Shown here: positions 42,659 to 49,960 of the stretch, piece by piece
Layout: every line of letters begins with the position of its first letter
How positions within the stretch are numbered: position 1 is the first letter of the stretch
Assembly: GCF_023701695.1 (NCBI RefSeq)
Contig: NZ_JAJOZC010000001.1
Coordinates: 186,001-250,000, forward strand
Direction of reading: 5' to 3'
DNA from: Streptomyces sp. RKAG290
Lineage (GTDB): Bacteria > Actinomycetota > Actinomycetes > Streptomycetales > Streptomycetaceae
DNA: 64,000 nt
Made by a program: the position numbers and the translations under genes
Notes under the pieces: generated by a model
What the model saw: only the letters and a program-made list of their open reading frames with translations
Database searches by the model: none
Told to the model about the DNA's origin: nothing

Positions 42659-42690
42659 CTTACTCAAAAGTAAGTTTACTCCAGAGTAAG
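42659..42690. promoter_or_regulatory. Two abutting CTTACT-N4-AGTAAG palindromes
   Basis: CTTACTCAAAAGTAAG (42659-42674, perfect 6-bp arms) is followed without gap by TTTACTCCAGAGTAAG (42675-42690, 5-bp arms TTACT/AGTAA). The pair ends 8 nt before the GTG start of the SCP2 gene and its right edge overlaps the AAGGAG ribosome site, so bound protein would block transcription or initiation. A similar site is at 42170. TetR-family acyl-CoA regulators use operators of this shape. Confidence 0.65.
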
Positions 42691-42698
42691 GAGCTGGC

Positions 42699-43172
42699 GT
42701 GGCCGACAACAGCAGCGGCGACCTCACCGACGAACTGGCCGGGCTCGACTTCGCGGCCGTCTCCCCGCCGGAGTTCGCGCGGATCGTGAAGGGACTGTCC
42801 GCCAAGCAGCTCGGCGAGGTCATGCACGGCGAACTGCGCACCCGGGTGCTCGGCGAGGTGTTCGGCCGGATGAGGCAGCAGTTCCGCCCGGAGGCCGCGG
42901 GACAGCTCAAGGCGCTCATCCGCTGGAAGATCACCGGGGACACCGACGAGGTCTACGAGACCTCGATCGCGGAGGGCGGCTGCACCATCAGCGAAGGCCG
43001 CTCCGACGCCGAGCCGCGCACGACCCTGGTGATGGGCGACGCCGACTTCCTCAAGCTGGTGTCCGGCAACGGCAATCCGGTGACGATGTTCATGATGCGC
43101 AAGCTGAAGGTGGCCGGCGATGTCGGTCTCGCCTCGGGGCTGACCCGCTACTTCGACATCCCGAAGGCCTGA
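42699..43172 (+). CDS. SCP2 sterol-binding domain protein
   Basis: 157 residues, GTG start with AAGGAG 6 nt upstream. The SCP2 lipid-binding fold covers about 40-155: IRWKITGDTDEVYETSIAEG, CTISEGRSDAEPRTTLVMGD, ADFLKLVSGNGNPVTMFMMR and KLKVAGDVGLASGL. SCP2 domains carry sterols, fatty acyl-CoA or other lipids in the cytoplasm. It is 4 nt from the acyl-CoA dehydrogenase, an evident operon. The first 40 residues form an acidic helical extension. Operators at 42659-42690 suggest acyl-CoA-responsive repression. Confidence 0.9.
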   Translation: MADNSSGDLTDELAGLDFAAVSPPEFARIVKGLSAKQLGEVMHGELRTRVLGEVFGRMRQQFRPEAAGQLKALIRWKITGDTDEVYETSIAEGGCTISEGRSDAEPRTTLVMGDADFLKLVSGNGNPVTMFMMRKLKVAGDVGLASGLTRYFDIPKA

Positions 43173-43176
43173 GCCG

Positions 43177-44391
43177 ATGAGCTACTTCTCCCTCGCCCTC
43201 ACCGAGGAACAGCAGGACCTGCGCGACTGGGTGCACGGCTTCGCCGCCCAGGTGGTGCGCCCGGCAGCCGCCGAGTGGGACGCCCGCGAGGAGACGCCCT
43301 GGCCGGTCATCCAGGAGGCGGCCCGGATCGGACTGTACGGCTTCGAGTCACTGGCCGACATGTACGGCGACCCGTCGGGGCTGTCCCTCCAGATAGCCAA
43401 CGAGGAACTGTTCTGGGGCGATGCCGGCATCGGCATGGCGCTCTTCGGCACCTCCCTCGCCGTCGCCGGGATCTTCGCCTCCGGCACACCGGACCAGCTC
43501 GCCGAGTGGGTGCCGCAGTGCTACGGGGACGAGGACGACCCCAAGGTCGCGGCGTTCTGCGTCTCCGAACCGCAGGCCGGGTCCGACGTCTCCGCGATGG
43601 CCACGAAGGCCCGCTACGACGAGGCCAGGGACGAGTGGGTGCTCTCCGGCCAGAAGGCGTGGATCACCAACGGCGGGATCGCCGAGATCCATGTCGTCGT
43701 CGCCTCGGTCGACCCGTCGCTCGGGGCGCGGGGACAGGCCGCGTTCATCGTGCCGCCCGCCACGAAGGGCCTTGCCGCGAGCCGCACCATCAAGAAGCTC
43801 GGACTGCGCGCCTCGCACACCGCGGACGTCTTCCTCGACGACGTGCGGGTCCCCGGGCACTGCCTGCTCGGCGGAAAGGAGAAGCTGGACGCCCGGCTCG
43901 CCCGCGCCCGCGAGGGCACGACCGGCAAGGGCCAGGCGGCGATGGCGACCTTCGAGGTCAGCCGCCCCACCGTCGGGGCACAGGCACTGGGCATCGCGCG
44001 TGCGGCGTACGAGTACGCGCTGGAGTACGCGGGACAGCGCGAGGCCTTCGGCCGGCCCATCATCGAGAACCAGTCGATCGCCTTCGCGCTCGCCGACATC
44101 CGTACCGAGATCGAGTCCGTGCGGCTGCTGATCTGGCAGGCCGCCTGGATGGCCCGCAACGACCGGACCTTCGACGCGGGGCAGGGTTCCATGTCCAAAC
44201 TCCGCGCGGGAGAACTCGCCGTCTCCGCGACGGAGAAGGCCGTGCAGATCCTGGGCGGAGCCGGGTACAGCCGCGAGCACCCGGTCGAACGGATGTACCG
44301 CGACGCGAAGATCTACACCATCTTCGAGGGGACCAGCGAGATCCAGCGCCTCGTCATCGCGCGGGCGATCTCGGGGCGCCACATCCGCTGA
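43177..44391 (+). CDS. Acyl-CoA dehydrogenase
   Basis: 404 residues, FAD enzyme that introduces the alpha-beta double bond in acyl-CoA. Conserved blocks: ALTEEQQDLRDWVHGFAAQV, VAAFCVSEPQAGSDVSAMAT (flavin/substrate loop), KAWITNGGIAEIHVVVASVD, and the closing VQILGGAGYSREHPVERMYR with DAKIYTIFEGTSEIQRLVIA, including the family's Glu near the C-terminus. Follows the SCP2 gene by 4 nt. Chain-length or steroid specificity cannot be read from these motifs, but an SCP2 partner and the mce operon nearby favour a bulky lipid. Confidence 0.93.
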   Translation: MSYFSLALTEEQQDLRDWVHGFAAQVVRPAAAEWDAREETPWPVIQEAARIGLYGFESLADMYGDPSGLSLQIANEELFWGDAGIGMALFGTSLAVAGIFASGTPDQLAEWVPQCYGDEDDPKVAAFCVSEPQAGSDVSAMATKARYDEARDEWVLSGQKAWITNGGIAEIHVVVASVDPSLGARGQAAFIVPPATKGLAASRTIKKLGLRASHTADVFLDDVRVPGHCLLGGKEKLDARLARAREGTTGKGQAAMATFEVSRPTVGAQALGIARAAYEYALEYAGQREAFGRPIIENQSIAFALADIRTEIESVRLLIWQAAWMARNDRTFDAGQGSMSKLRAGELAVSATEKAVQILGGAGYSREHPVERMYRDAKIYTIFEGTSEIQRLVIARAISGRHIR

Positions 44392-44419
44392 CCGGCCGGC
44401 CGCGCCCGTCCGGGGCGGA

Positions 44420-44438
44420 GGCCGCTCATCGAGCGGCC
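44420..44438. terminator. Hairpin embracing the SRPBCC stop codon
   Basis: GGCCGCTC and GAGCGGCC pair over 8 bp with loop ATC. It contains the TGA of the minus-strand SRPBCC gene (44426-44428) and lies 28 nt past the dehydrogenase stop, so it can serve as terminator for the plus-strand operon. Confidence 0.5.
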
Positions 44439-44881
44439 GAGGCCTCCACGGCGGCCTTGATCCGCTGCCCGAAGGCGGGCGCGTCCTTGCGGGCCGCGCC
44501 TCCGGCGAACCCGACGAGGAGCTTGCCGATGCCATGGCCCTCCAGTGTGTTGAAGAGCCGGACGCTCGTGCCGCCGTTGGCCGTCGGTTCGAGGTCGTAG
44601 CCGCCGTCCACCGCCGTGACGAGGTTCTTCGAACGCTCCTGCCAGCGGATGCGGCCGGGCGCCACGAGTTCGGTGATCTCGAACTCCCGGCTGGACTTCA
44701 TGCCGGCGTCCTTGACCGTGCTGCGGAAGACGGTGCCGACGGCGGTCGGCCCGGCGGGTTCCTTCTCGATCCGCTGGACCCGCGGGCTGAACTCCGGGTC
44801 GTGCGTCCCGTCGGCGAGATAGGCGAAGACCTCGTCGATCGGCCGGTCGATCTCCACCGTCGCGTCGAACCGCGTGGCCAT
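44426..44881 (-). CDS. SRPBCC (START-like) family protein
   Basis: 151 residues with the polyketide-cyclase/START-like helix-grip fold: MATRFDATVEIDRPIDEVFA start, DPEFSPRVQRIEKEPAGPTA, REFEITELVAPGRIRWQERS and the long C-terminal helix ending AAVEASAAR. These proteins bind hydrophobic ligands in a deep pocket. The ATG at 44881 follows GAGGAG. Convergent with the acyl-CoA dehydrogenase and upstream of a P450 in the same orientation group. No catalytic residues can be defined, so a lipid-binding or stress role is only suggested. Confidence 0.88.
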   Translation of the reverse strand: MATRFDATVEIDRPIDEVFAYLADGTHDPEFSPRVQRIEKEPAGPTAVGTVFRSTVKDAGMKSSREFEITELVAPGRIRWQERSKNLVTAVDGGYDLEPTANGGTSVRLFNTLEGHGIGKLLVGFAGGAARKDAPAFGQRIKAAVEASAAR

Positions 44882-45036
44882 GGCTGCTCCTCGTGATCAG
44901 CGCGGGCCGGCATCTCGCCGGTCCGCGTCGCACCGTGTTCCGATCGTAGGCCCGCCGGACGGGGACGGCCCCTCGGCGGCCACGAGGCCACGCACCCGCT
45001 CCGCCGAGGCGGCCGCCTCGCCCGCCGTCCTCCCGC

Positions 45037-46290
45037 TCAGCCGGCGACCGGGGTGAACCGCACCGGCAGCGAACGCGGGCCCCGGGTGAAGACGCCCTCC
45101 TCGGACGGGGTGAATCCGTCCGCGAGCCGTACGTCGGGCATCGCGTCCAGCAACTGGTTCACCCCGGTCTCGACCTCGGCCCTGGCCAGCAGCGCGCCCA
45201 CGCAGAAGTGCCTGCCCAGGGCGAATGCCAGATGGTCGGCCGCCGCGGAGAAGGCGGTGGTGCTGGTCAGGTCGGTGCGGAAGATGTCGAACCGGTCCGG
45301 ATCGCGGTAGCGGGCCGCGTCCCGGTTGGCCGAGCCGATCAGGCAGGTGACGGTCGACCCCGCGGGCACCCGCCCGCCGCCGAGCTCCACGTCGGTCGCC
45401 GTCTGCCGCATGATCATGTGCACCGGCGGGGTGAGACGCAGCGTCTCGGCGAACGCCCGCTCGATGAGGGAGCGGTCCTCCCGTACGGCGGCGAGCTGCT
45501 CGGGGTGGGTCAGCAGGTTGGCGAAGATCGAGGCGATGGCCTTGTCGGTGGTCTCGCCGCCCGCAGCCAGCAGCAGACTGCAGAAGGCCTTGATGTCCTC
45601 GTCGCTCATCCGGACACCGTCGACCTCGGCCGCACAGAGTACGGAGAGCAGGTCGTCGCCTGGGTCGGCACGCCGCTGCTGGATGACCGGGATCATGTAC
45701 GCGGCGAATTCCTGCCGGGTCCGTTCGCCGGCCGCCGCCACCTCCTGGTCGCCCGCCAGATTGCCCAGGAAGGCGATGACACTGGTGTACCAGCCGTGGA
45801 AGCGGTCGTGGTCCGCCTTGTCCAGACCGAGCATGTCGGCGATGACCAGGACGGGGAAGCGGGTCGCGAACGCGTCGACGAGGTCGGCCTCGCCGGTGTG
45901 CCGGAAGGTGTCGATCAGCTCGCGGGCGTTGCGCTCGATGACCGGGAGGAACTTCTCCTGGAGGTCCGTGCCCCGGAAGGCCGGGGCGACCAGGGCCCGG
46001 CGCACGGCGTGCTCACGGCCGCTGAGCTGGAGGATGGTCCTGCCGTGGACGGGCTCGATCTGCCAGTCGTAGTTGTCGGTGGTGAATTCCCCGGCCTTGT
46101 CCTTGAAGACCCGCTCGACGTCCTCGTACCGGGAGACGATGTAGCTGTCCGTGGCGTCGTGCCTGATCAGCGGGGCACTCTCGCGCATGATCCGGTAGGC
46201 CCCGTAGGGATCGGCGGCGAAGGCGGGCGAGAGAATGTCGGGAACGGGCTGCGCTTGCGAGGCGAGCGACTCTTGAGGGGCAGATGACAT
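45037..46290 (-). CDS. Cytochrome P450
   Basis: 417-residue soluble class I P450. I-helix AAGGETTDKAIASI (oxygen-activation AGGETT), K-helix ETLRLTPPVHMIMR (intact E-x-x-R), and heme loop FALGRHFCVGALLARAEV with the cysteine ligand near residue 360. The ATG at 46290 follows GGAG; the longer frame lies in the divergent promoter. It needs a ferredoxin and reductase, none of which is adjacent. Next to lipid-metabolism genes it may hydroxylate a lipid or steroid, but many Streptomyces P450s of this type (CYP107-like) act on secondary metabolites. Confidence 0.93.
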   Translation of the reverse strand: MSSAPQESLASQAQPVPDILSPAFAADPYGAYRIMRESAPLIRHDATDSYIVSRYEDVERVFKDKAGEFTTDNYDWQIEPVHGRTILQLSGREHAVRRALVAPAFRGTDLQEKFLPVIERNARELIDTFRHTGEADLVDAFATRFPVLVIADMLGLDKADHDRFHGWYTSVIAFLGNLAGDQEVAAAGERTRQEFAAYMIPVIQQRRADPGDDLLSVLCAAEVDGVRMSDEDIKAFCSLLLAAGGETTDKAIASIFANLLTHPEQLAAVREDRSLIERAFAETLRLTPPVHMIMRQTATDVELGGGRVPAGSTVTCLIGSANRDAARYRDPDRFDIFRTDLTSTTAFSAAADHLAFALGRHFCVGALLARAEVETGVNQLLDAMPDVRLADGFTPSEEGVFTRGPRSLPVRFTPVAG

Positions 46291-46370
46291 GACACTCCAG
46301 GGTCGTTGACGGGCAACGCCGCCAAGGTTATTGACCGACCGTCCGCTGACACACCCCCTGGGGGAACACC

Positions 46371-47201
46371 ATGGCCGCCGCCGGCCCACGCCCTTCCGTC
46401 CTGTTCGTCACCGACCTCGCCTACGAGGCCCGCGGGCGCCGCTACTGCGACGAGGACATCCACCTGACTTCGCGGCTGCGTGAGGACTTCGACGTGGCGC
46501 TCTGTCACCCGCGCGACGCCGCCGCGCTGCTGGACGGCTTCGATGCGGTCGTCGTACGCAACAGCGGCCCGGTACTGCACTACCAGGAGGCGTACGACGC
46601 CTTCTGCGCACGGGCCAGGGAGCGGGACGCGCGGGTGTACAACCCGCTCACCGGCCGGGGCGACATGGCGGGCAAGCAGTACCTGGTCGACCTGAGCCGC
46701 GCCGGCTTCCCGGTGATCCCGACCGTGGACCGGGTGGCGGACCTCGGGCTGCTGCCCGAGGCGGACGGTTATGTGATCAAGCCCAAGCTGGGTGCGGACT
46801 CGGTCGGACTGCGGTTCGTACGGCACCCGGAGCTGTCGCCCGAGGAGGACGGGACCCAGCTGATCCAGCCGCGGATCGACTTCCGCTACGAGGTGTCCTT
46901 CTACTTCGTCGACCACGACTTCCAGTACGCGCTGCACGCGCCGCACCCGGAGCGGCGGTGGCTGCTGGAACCGTACGCGGCGAGTGCGGCGGATCTGGAG
47001 TTCGCCCGGTCGTTCGTGGAGTGGAACACCCTGGACCACGGCATCCAGCGCGTCGACGCCTGCCGCACGGCCCAGGGCGAGCTGCTGCTGGTCGAGCTTG
47101 AGGACCTCAATCCCTATCTCTCCCTGGACCGGGTGGCGGAGCCGGTGCGGGAGGCTTTCACCGACCGGATGAAGGCGTCGCTGCGGGATCTGCTGGCCTG
47201 A
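46371..47201 (+). CDS. ATP-grasp-like protein of unknown substrate
   Basis: 276 residues. N-terminal part resembles a pre-ATP-grasp domain (VLFVTDLAYEARGRRYCDED, AVVVRNSGPVLHYQEAYDAF); the middle has TGRGDMAGKQYLVDLSRAGF, VIPTVDRVADLGLLPEADGY, VIKPKLGADSVGLRFVRHPE (lysine of the ATP site) and the end LLLVELEDLNPYLSLDRVAE, like the glutathione-synthetase metal-binding segment (E-x-N-P). I infer an amide- or peptide-bond-forming ligase, perhaps peptide-tailoring; the fold call is from motifs only. The ATG at 46371 has GGGGGAA upstream. Divergent from the P450 gene, followed by the MFS exporter after 55 nt. Confidence 0.7.
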   Translation: MAAAGPRPSVLFVTDLAYEARGRRYCDEDIHLTSRLREDFDVALCHPRDAAALLDGFDAVVVRNSGPVLHYQEAYDAFCARARERDARVYNPLTGRGDMAGKQYLVDLSRAGFPVIPTVDRVADLGLLPEADGYVIKPKLGADSVGLRFVRHPELSPEEDGTQLIQPRIDFRYEVSFYFVDHDFQYALHAPHPERRWLLEPYAASAADLEFARSFVEWNTLDHGIQRVDACRTAQGELLLVELEDLNPYLSLDRVAEPVREAFTDRMKASLRDLLA

Positions 47202-47256
47202 CACGACCGGCCGTCCCCGGCATGCGGGTGACGGGGCGTGATGTGAGGGTGCAGAC

Positions 47257-49329
47257 GTGACCACTGCCAGCGAGACCGCCCCCGCCGTGCAGAGTGCCGC
47301 CGCGCCGCCGCTGCTCGATCCGCGTCGCAGGAACATCGTCTTCGCCACGATCGTGCTGGGTATTCTGCTGGCCGCCCTGGACCAGACGATCGTGGGAACG
47401 GCGCTGCCCACCATCGTCTCGGACCTCGGAGGCGCCGCCCACATGTCCTGGGTGGTCACCGCCTACCTCCTGGCGGAGACGGTGGCGACGGTCCTGGTCG
47501 GCAAGTTCGGCGACCTGTTCGGCCGGAAGATCGTCTTCCAGCTCTCGGCGATCATCTTCATCACCGGCTCGTTCCTCTGCGGGCTCGCCACCAACATGAC
47601 CCTGCTGATCGTGTGGCGCGGTCTGCAGGGCATCGGCGCCGGCGGTCTGATGGTCACGGCGATGGCCCTGATCGCCGATGTGATCCCGCTGCGTGACCGC
47701 GGCAAGTACCAGGGGGCGATCGGCGCGGTCTTCGGTGTCTCCACCGTCATCGGACCACTGCTCGGCGGCCTCTTCACCGACCATCTGACCTGGCGCTGGG
47801 CGTTCTACGTCAACGTGCCGATCGCCATCGTGGTGGTGATCGCCGCGGCCCGCACCATTCCGTCCGTGAAGGCGGCGGGGCGCCCGGTCATCGACTATCT
47901 GGGCATCGCGATGGTCACGGTCGGGGCGAGCTCCCTGATCCTGGCGACGAGCTGGGGCGGCAATCAGTACGCCTGGGGCTCCTCGGTCATCATCGGCCTG
48001 TTCGCGCTCGGTCTGGCCGCGCTCGCGCTGTTCTGCCTCGTCGAGTTCCGGGCGAAGGAACCGATGCTGCCGATGCGCCTCTTCGGGAACCCGGTCTTCA
48101 CGGTCTGCTCGATCCTGAGCTTCATCGTGGGGTTCGCGATGCTCGGCGCGATGATCTTCCTGCCGACGTATCTGCAGTACGTGGACGGGGACTCGGCGAC
48201 GCTCTCGGGGGTCCGGACACTGCCGATGGTCGTCGGTCTGCTGGCCGCGTCGATCTTCAGCGGCAACGTGGTCAGCAAGACCGGCCGGTACCGGATCTTC
48301 CCCATCGTGGGTTCGCTGATCATGGCGGTCGGCCTGTTCCTGCTCTCCCGGATGGGTCCGGACAGCGGGGTGTGGCTGGAGTCGCTGTACATGCTGGTGC
48401 TCGGGCTCGGCATCGGGCTCTCCATGCAGGTGCTGACGATCGCGGTGCAGAACACCGTCGACTACTCGGACCTGGGTACGGCGACCTCGGGCGTGACGTT
48501 CTTCCGTACGCTCGGCAGCTCCTTCGGCACGGCCGTGTTCGGCACGATCTACGCCAACGCGCTGGGCCCCAACCTGGAGGAGGGCATCGCGGCCGCGGCG
48601 CGGGCCGGCGGTGATCCGGCCGTGCTGGCGAAGGCCGCCCAGAGCCCGGAGGGACTGCATGACCTGCCCGGCGCCCAGTCGGCCCCGCTGGCCCAGGCCT
48701 ACGCCGACACCCTGCACACCGTGTTCCTGTGGACGGTGCCGGTGGCGCTGCTCGGATTCGTCGTGGCGCTGTTCCTGAAACAGGTGAAGCTGCGTGACAC
48801 GGTGCGCGCCGGCTCGACCGACATGGGTGAGGGGTTCGCCTCGCCGAACACCGGGGACTCCGCCCGGCTGCTCGAATTCTCCGTGGCCAAGATCCTGCGG
48901 CGCGCGGACCCGGACACGGCAGCGCGGATCGTGGCCGCTTCGGACACCCGGCTCGACATGGCGGGGGCCTGGGCCGTGATGCAGGTCGAGCTGTTCACCC
49001 GCATGGTCGGCCACGCGGGACTCCGGCTGATCGCGGCCCGGCACCGGATCCCGCCGCAGGTGCTGGTGCCCGTCTTCGACCGGATGATCGAGGAGGGCTA
49101 CCTCACCGGGAACGGCCACGTCTTCACGCACACGGAGGCCGGCGCCAGGGAGGCCGCGACCATCACCCAGGCATGGGCGGACTGGCTCAACGAACAGCTG
49201 GGCAACGACGTCGAACGCCCGGACGACGCGCGTCTGCGCGCCGCGGTCGACGTCATCGCCAAGCAGCTGCTGGCGGAGGACCTCACCCAGGAGCTGTCCC
49301 CGGTCGCCCCGGCCGGCGCACCGGTCTGA
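47257..49329 (+). CDS. DHA2-type MFS drug exporter with C-terminal winged-helix domain
   Basis: 690 residues, GTG start. Fourteen-helix EmrB/QacA transporter over about residues 25-515: motif A GKFGDLFGRKIVFQ, motif C-like GAVFGVSTVIGPLLGGLFTD, and IVLGILLAALDQTIVGTALP at the first helix. After the last helix (VALLGFVVALFLKQVKLRD) about 150 more residues form a MarR-like winged helix: FTRMVGHAGLRLIAARHRIP, PQVLVPVFDRMIEEGYLTGN and FTHTEAGAREAATITQAWAD. Exporters end at about 530, so this is a fusion that might sense substrate or bind DNA. Downstream of the ATP-grasp-like gene, whose product might be exported (inference). Confidence 0.9.
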   Translation: MTTASETAPAVQSAAAPPLLDPRRRNIVFATIVLGILLAALDQTIVGTALPTIVSDLGGAAHMSWVVTAYLLAETVATVLVGKFGDLFGRKIVFQLSAIIFITGSFLCGLATNMTLLIVWRGLQGIGAGGLMVTAMALIADVIPLRDRGKYQGAIGAVFGVSTVIGPLLGGLFTDHLTWRWAFYVNVPIAIVVVIAAARTIPSVKAAGRPVIDYLGIAMVTVGASSLILATSWGGNQYAWGSSVIIGLFALGLAALALFCLVEFRAKEPMLPMRLFGNPVFTVCSILSFIVGFAMLGAMIFLPTYLQYVDGDSATLSGVRTLPMVVGLLAASIFSGNVVSKTGRYRIFPIVGSLIMAVGLFLLSRMGPDSGVWLESLYMLVLGLGIGLSMQVLTIAVQNTVDYSDLGTATSGVTFFRTLGSSFGTAVFGTIYANALGPNLEEGIAAAARAGGDPAVLAKAAQSPEGLHDLPGAQSAPLAQAYADTLHTVFLWTVPVALLGFVVALFLKQVKLRDTVRAGSTDMGEGFASPNTGDSARLLEFSVAKILRRADPDTAARIVAASDTRLDMAGAWAVMQVELFTRMVGHAGLRLIAARHRIPPQVLVPVFDRMIEEGYLTGNGHVFTHTEAGAREAATITQAWADWLNEQLGNDVERPDDARLRAAVDVIAKQLLAEDLTQELSPVAPAGAPV

Positions 49330-49380
49330 CGTGCCGCCCGTGCCTGCCCTGTGCGCGGCCGGCCCGGCTCCTGCACGTCA
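49327..49380. terminator. Inverted repeat containing both stop codons of convergent genes
   Basis: TGACGTGC (49327-49334) begins with the stop of the exporter gene and GCACGTCA (49373-49380) ends with the stop of the YchJ-like gene read on the minus strand. The arms are perfect over 8 bp with 38 nt between them; the loop itself is GC-rich. It could work as a bidirectional terminator. Confidence 0.45.
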
Positions 49381-49833
49381 GTCGGCGAAGACCGCCGACT
49401 CGTAGACCCAGGCGCCCTCGTACCGGACGAAGCGGCTCTTCTCGTGGAGCGAGTCGGCGCGGCCGCCGTCCGTGAAGTGGGCCCGGAAGGTGACCGTGCC
49501 GGTGGTGTGGAAGGCGCTGCCCTCCGTCGTCTCCAGGATCTCCAGACCCTGCCAGCGCTGTCCGGGATCGAGGTCGAGGACACCGGGCCGGTGGTCCGGA
49601 TGCCAGGTGCGCAGCAGATACGCAGCGTCCCGCACGACGAAGGCCGCGTACCGCGACCGCATCAGCGCCTCACAGGTCGGCGCAGCGGCCCCGGCGTGCA
49701 GCCGCCCGCAGCACTCCGCGTACGTGGCGGGCAGCCCGCAGGGGCACGGCGAGGCCGCCGTGACAGCGGCGGCGGGGGCGGTTCGGGTACGCGCGGCGGA
49801 CGGCCGCCCGGGGCGTGAGCTGCGTCGGGACAT
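49378..49833 (-). CDS. YchJ-family protein with SEC-C zinc motif
   Basis: 151 residues. The N-terminal SEC-C metal motif reads PCPCGLPATYAECCGRLHAG (C-x-C-x8-C-C), then the YchJ domain: CEALMRSRYAAFVVRDAAYL, RTWHPDHRPG, GSAFHTTGTVTFRAHFTDGG and HEKSRFVRYEGAWVYESAVF. The fold is NTF2-like; the cellular role is not established. ATG at 49833 (MSRRSSRPGRPS), with a basic disordered leader before the motif. Convergent with the exporter, divergent from the solenoid membrane protein. Confidence 0.9.
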   Translation of the reverse strand: MSRRSSRPGRPSAARTRTAPAAAVTAASPCPCGLPATYAECCGRLHAGAAAPTCEALMRSRYAAFVVRDAAYLLRTWHPDHRPGVLDLDPGQRWQGLEILETTEGSAFHTTGTVTFRAHFTDGGRADSLHEKSRFVRYEGAWVYESAVFAD

Positions 49834-49960
49834 GGGTCCATTGTGGCCTGCGGCGGGTCGGGAACCGCTCGTCAGGGCGCCCGGTGCGCCCGGCAGGCCG
49901 AACGGCGCCTCGCACGGAGGGGGTTGACACCGGGAAGGCGGGCGGGTGAGAGTCCCGCCG

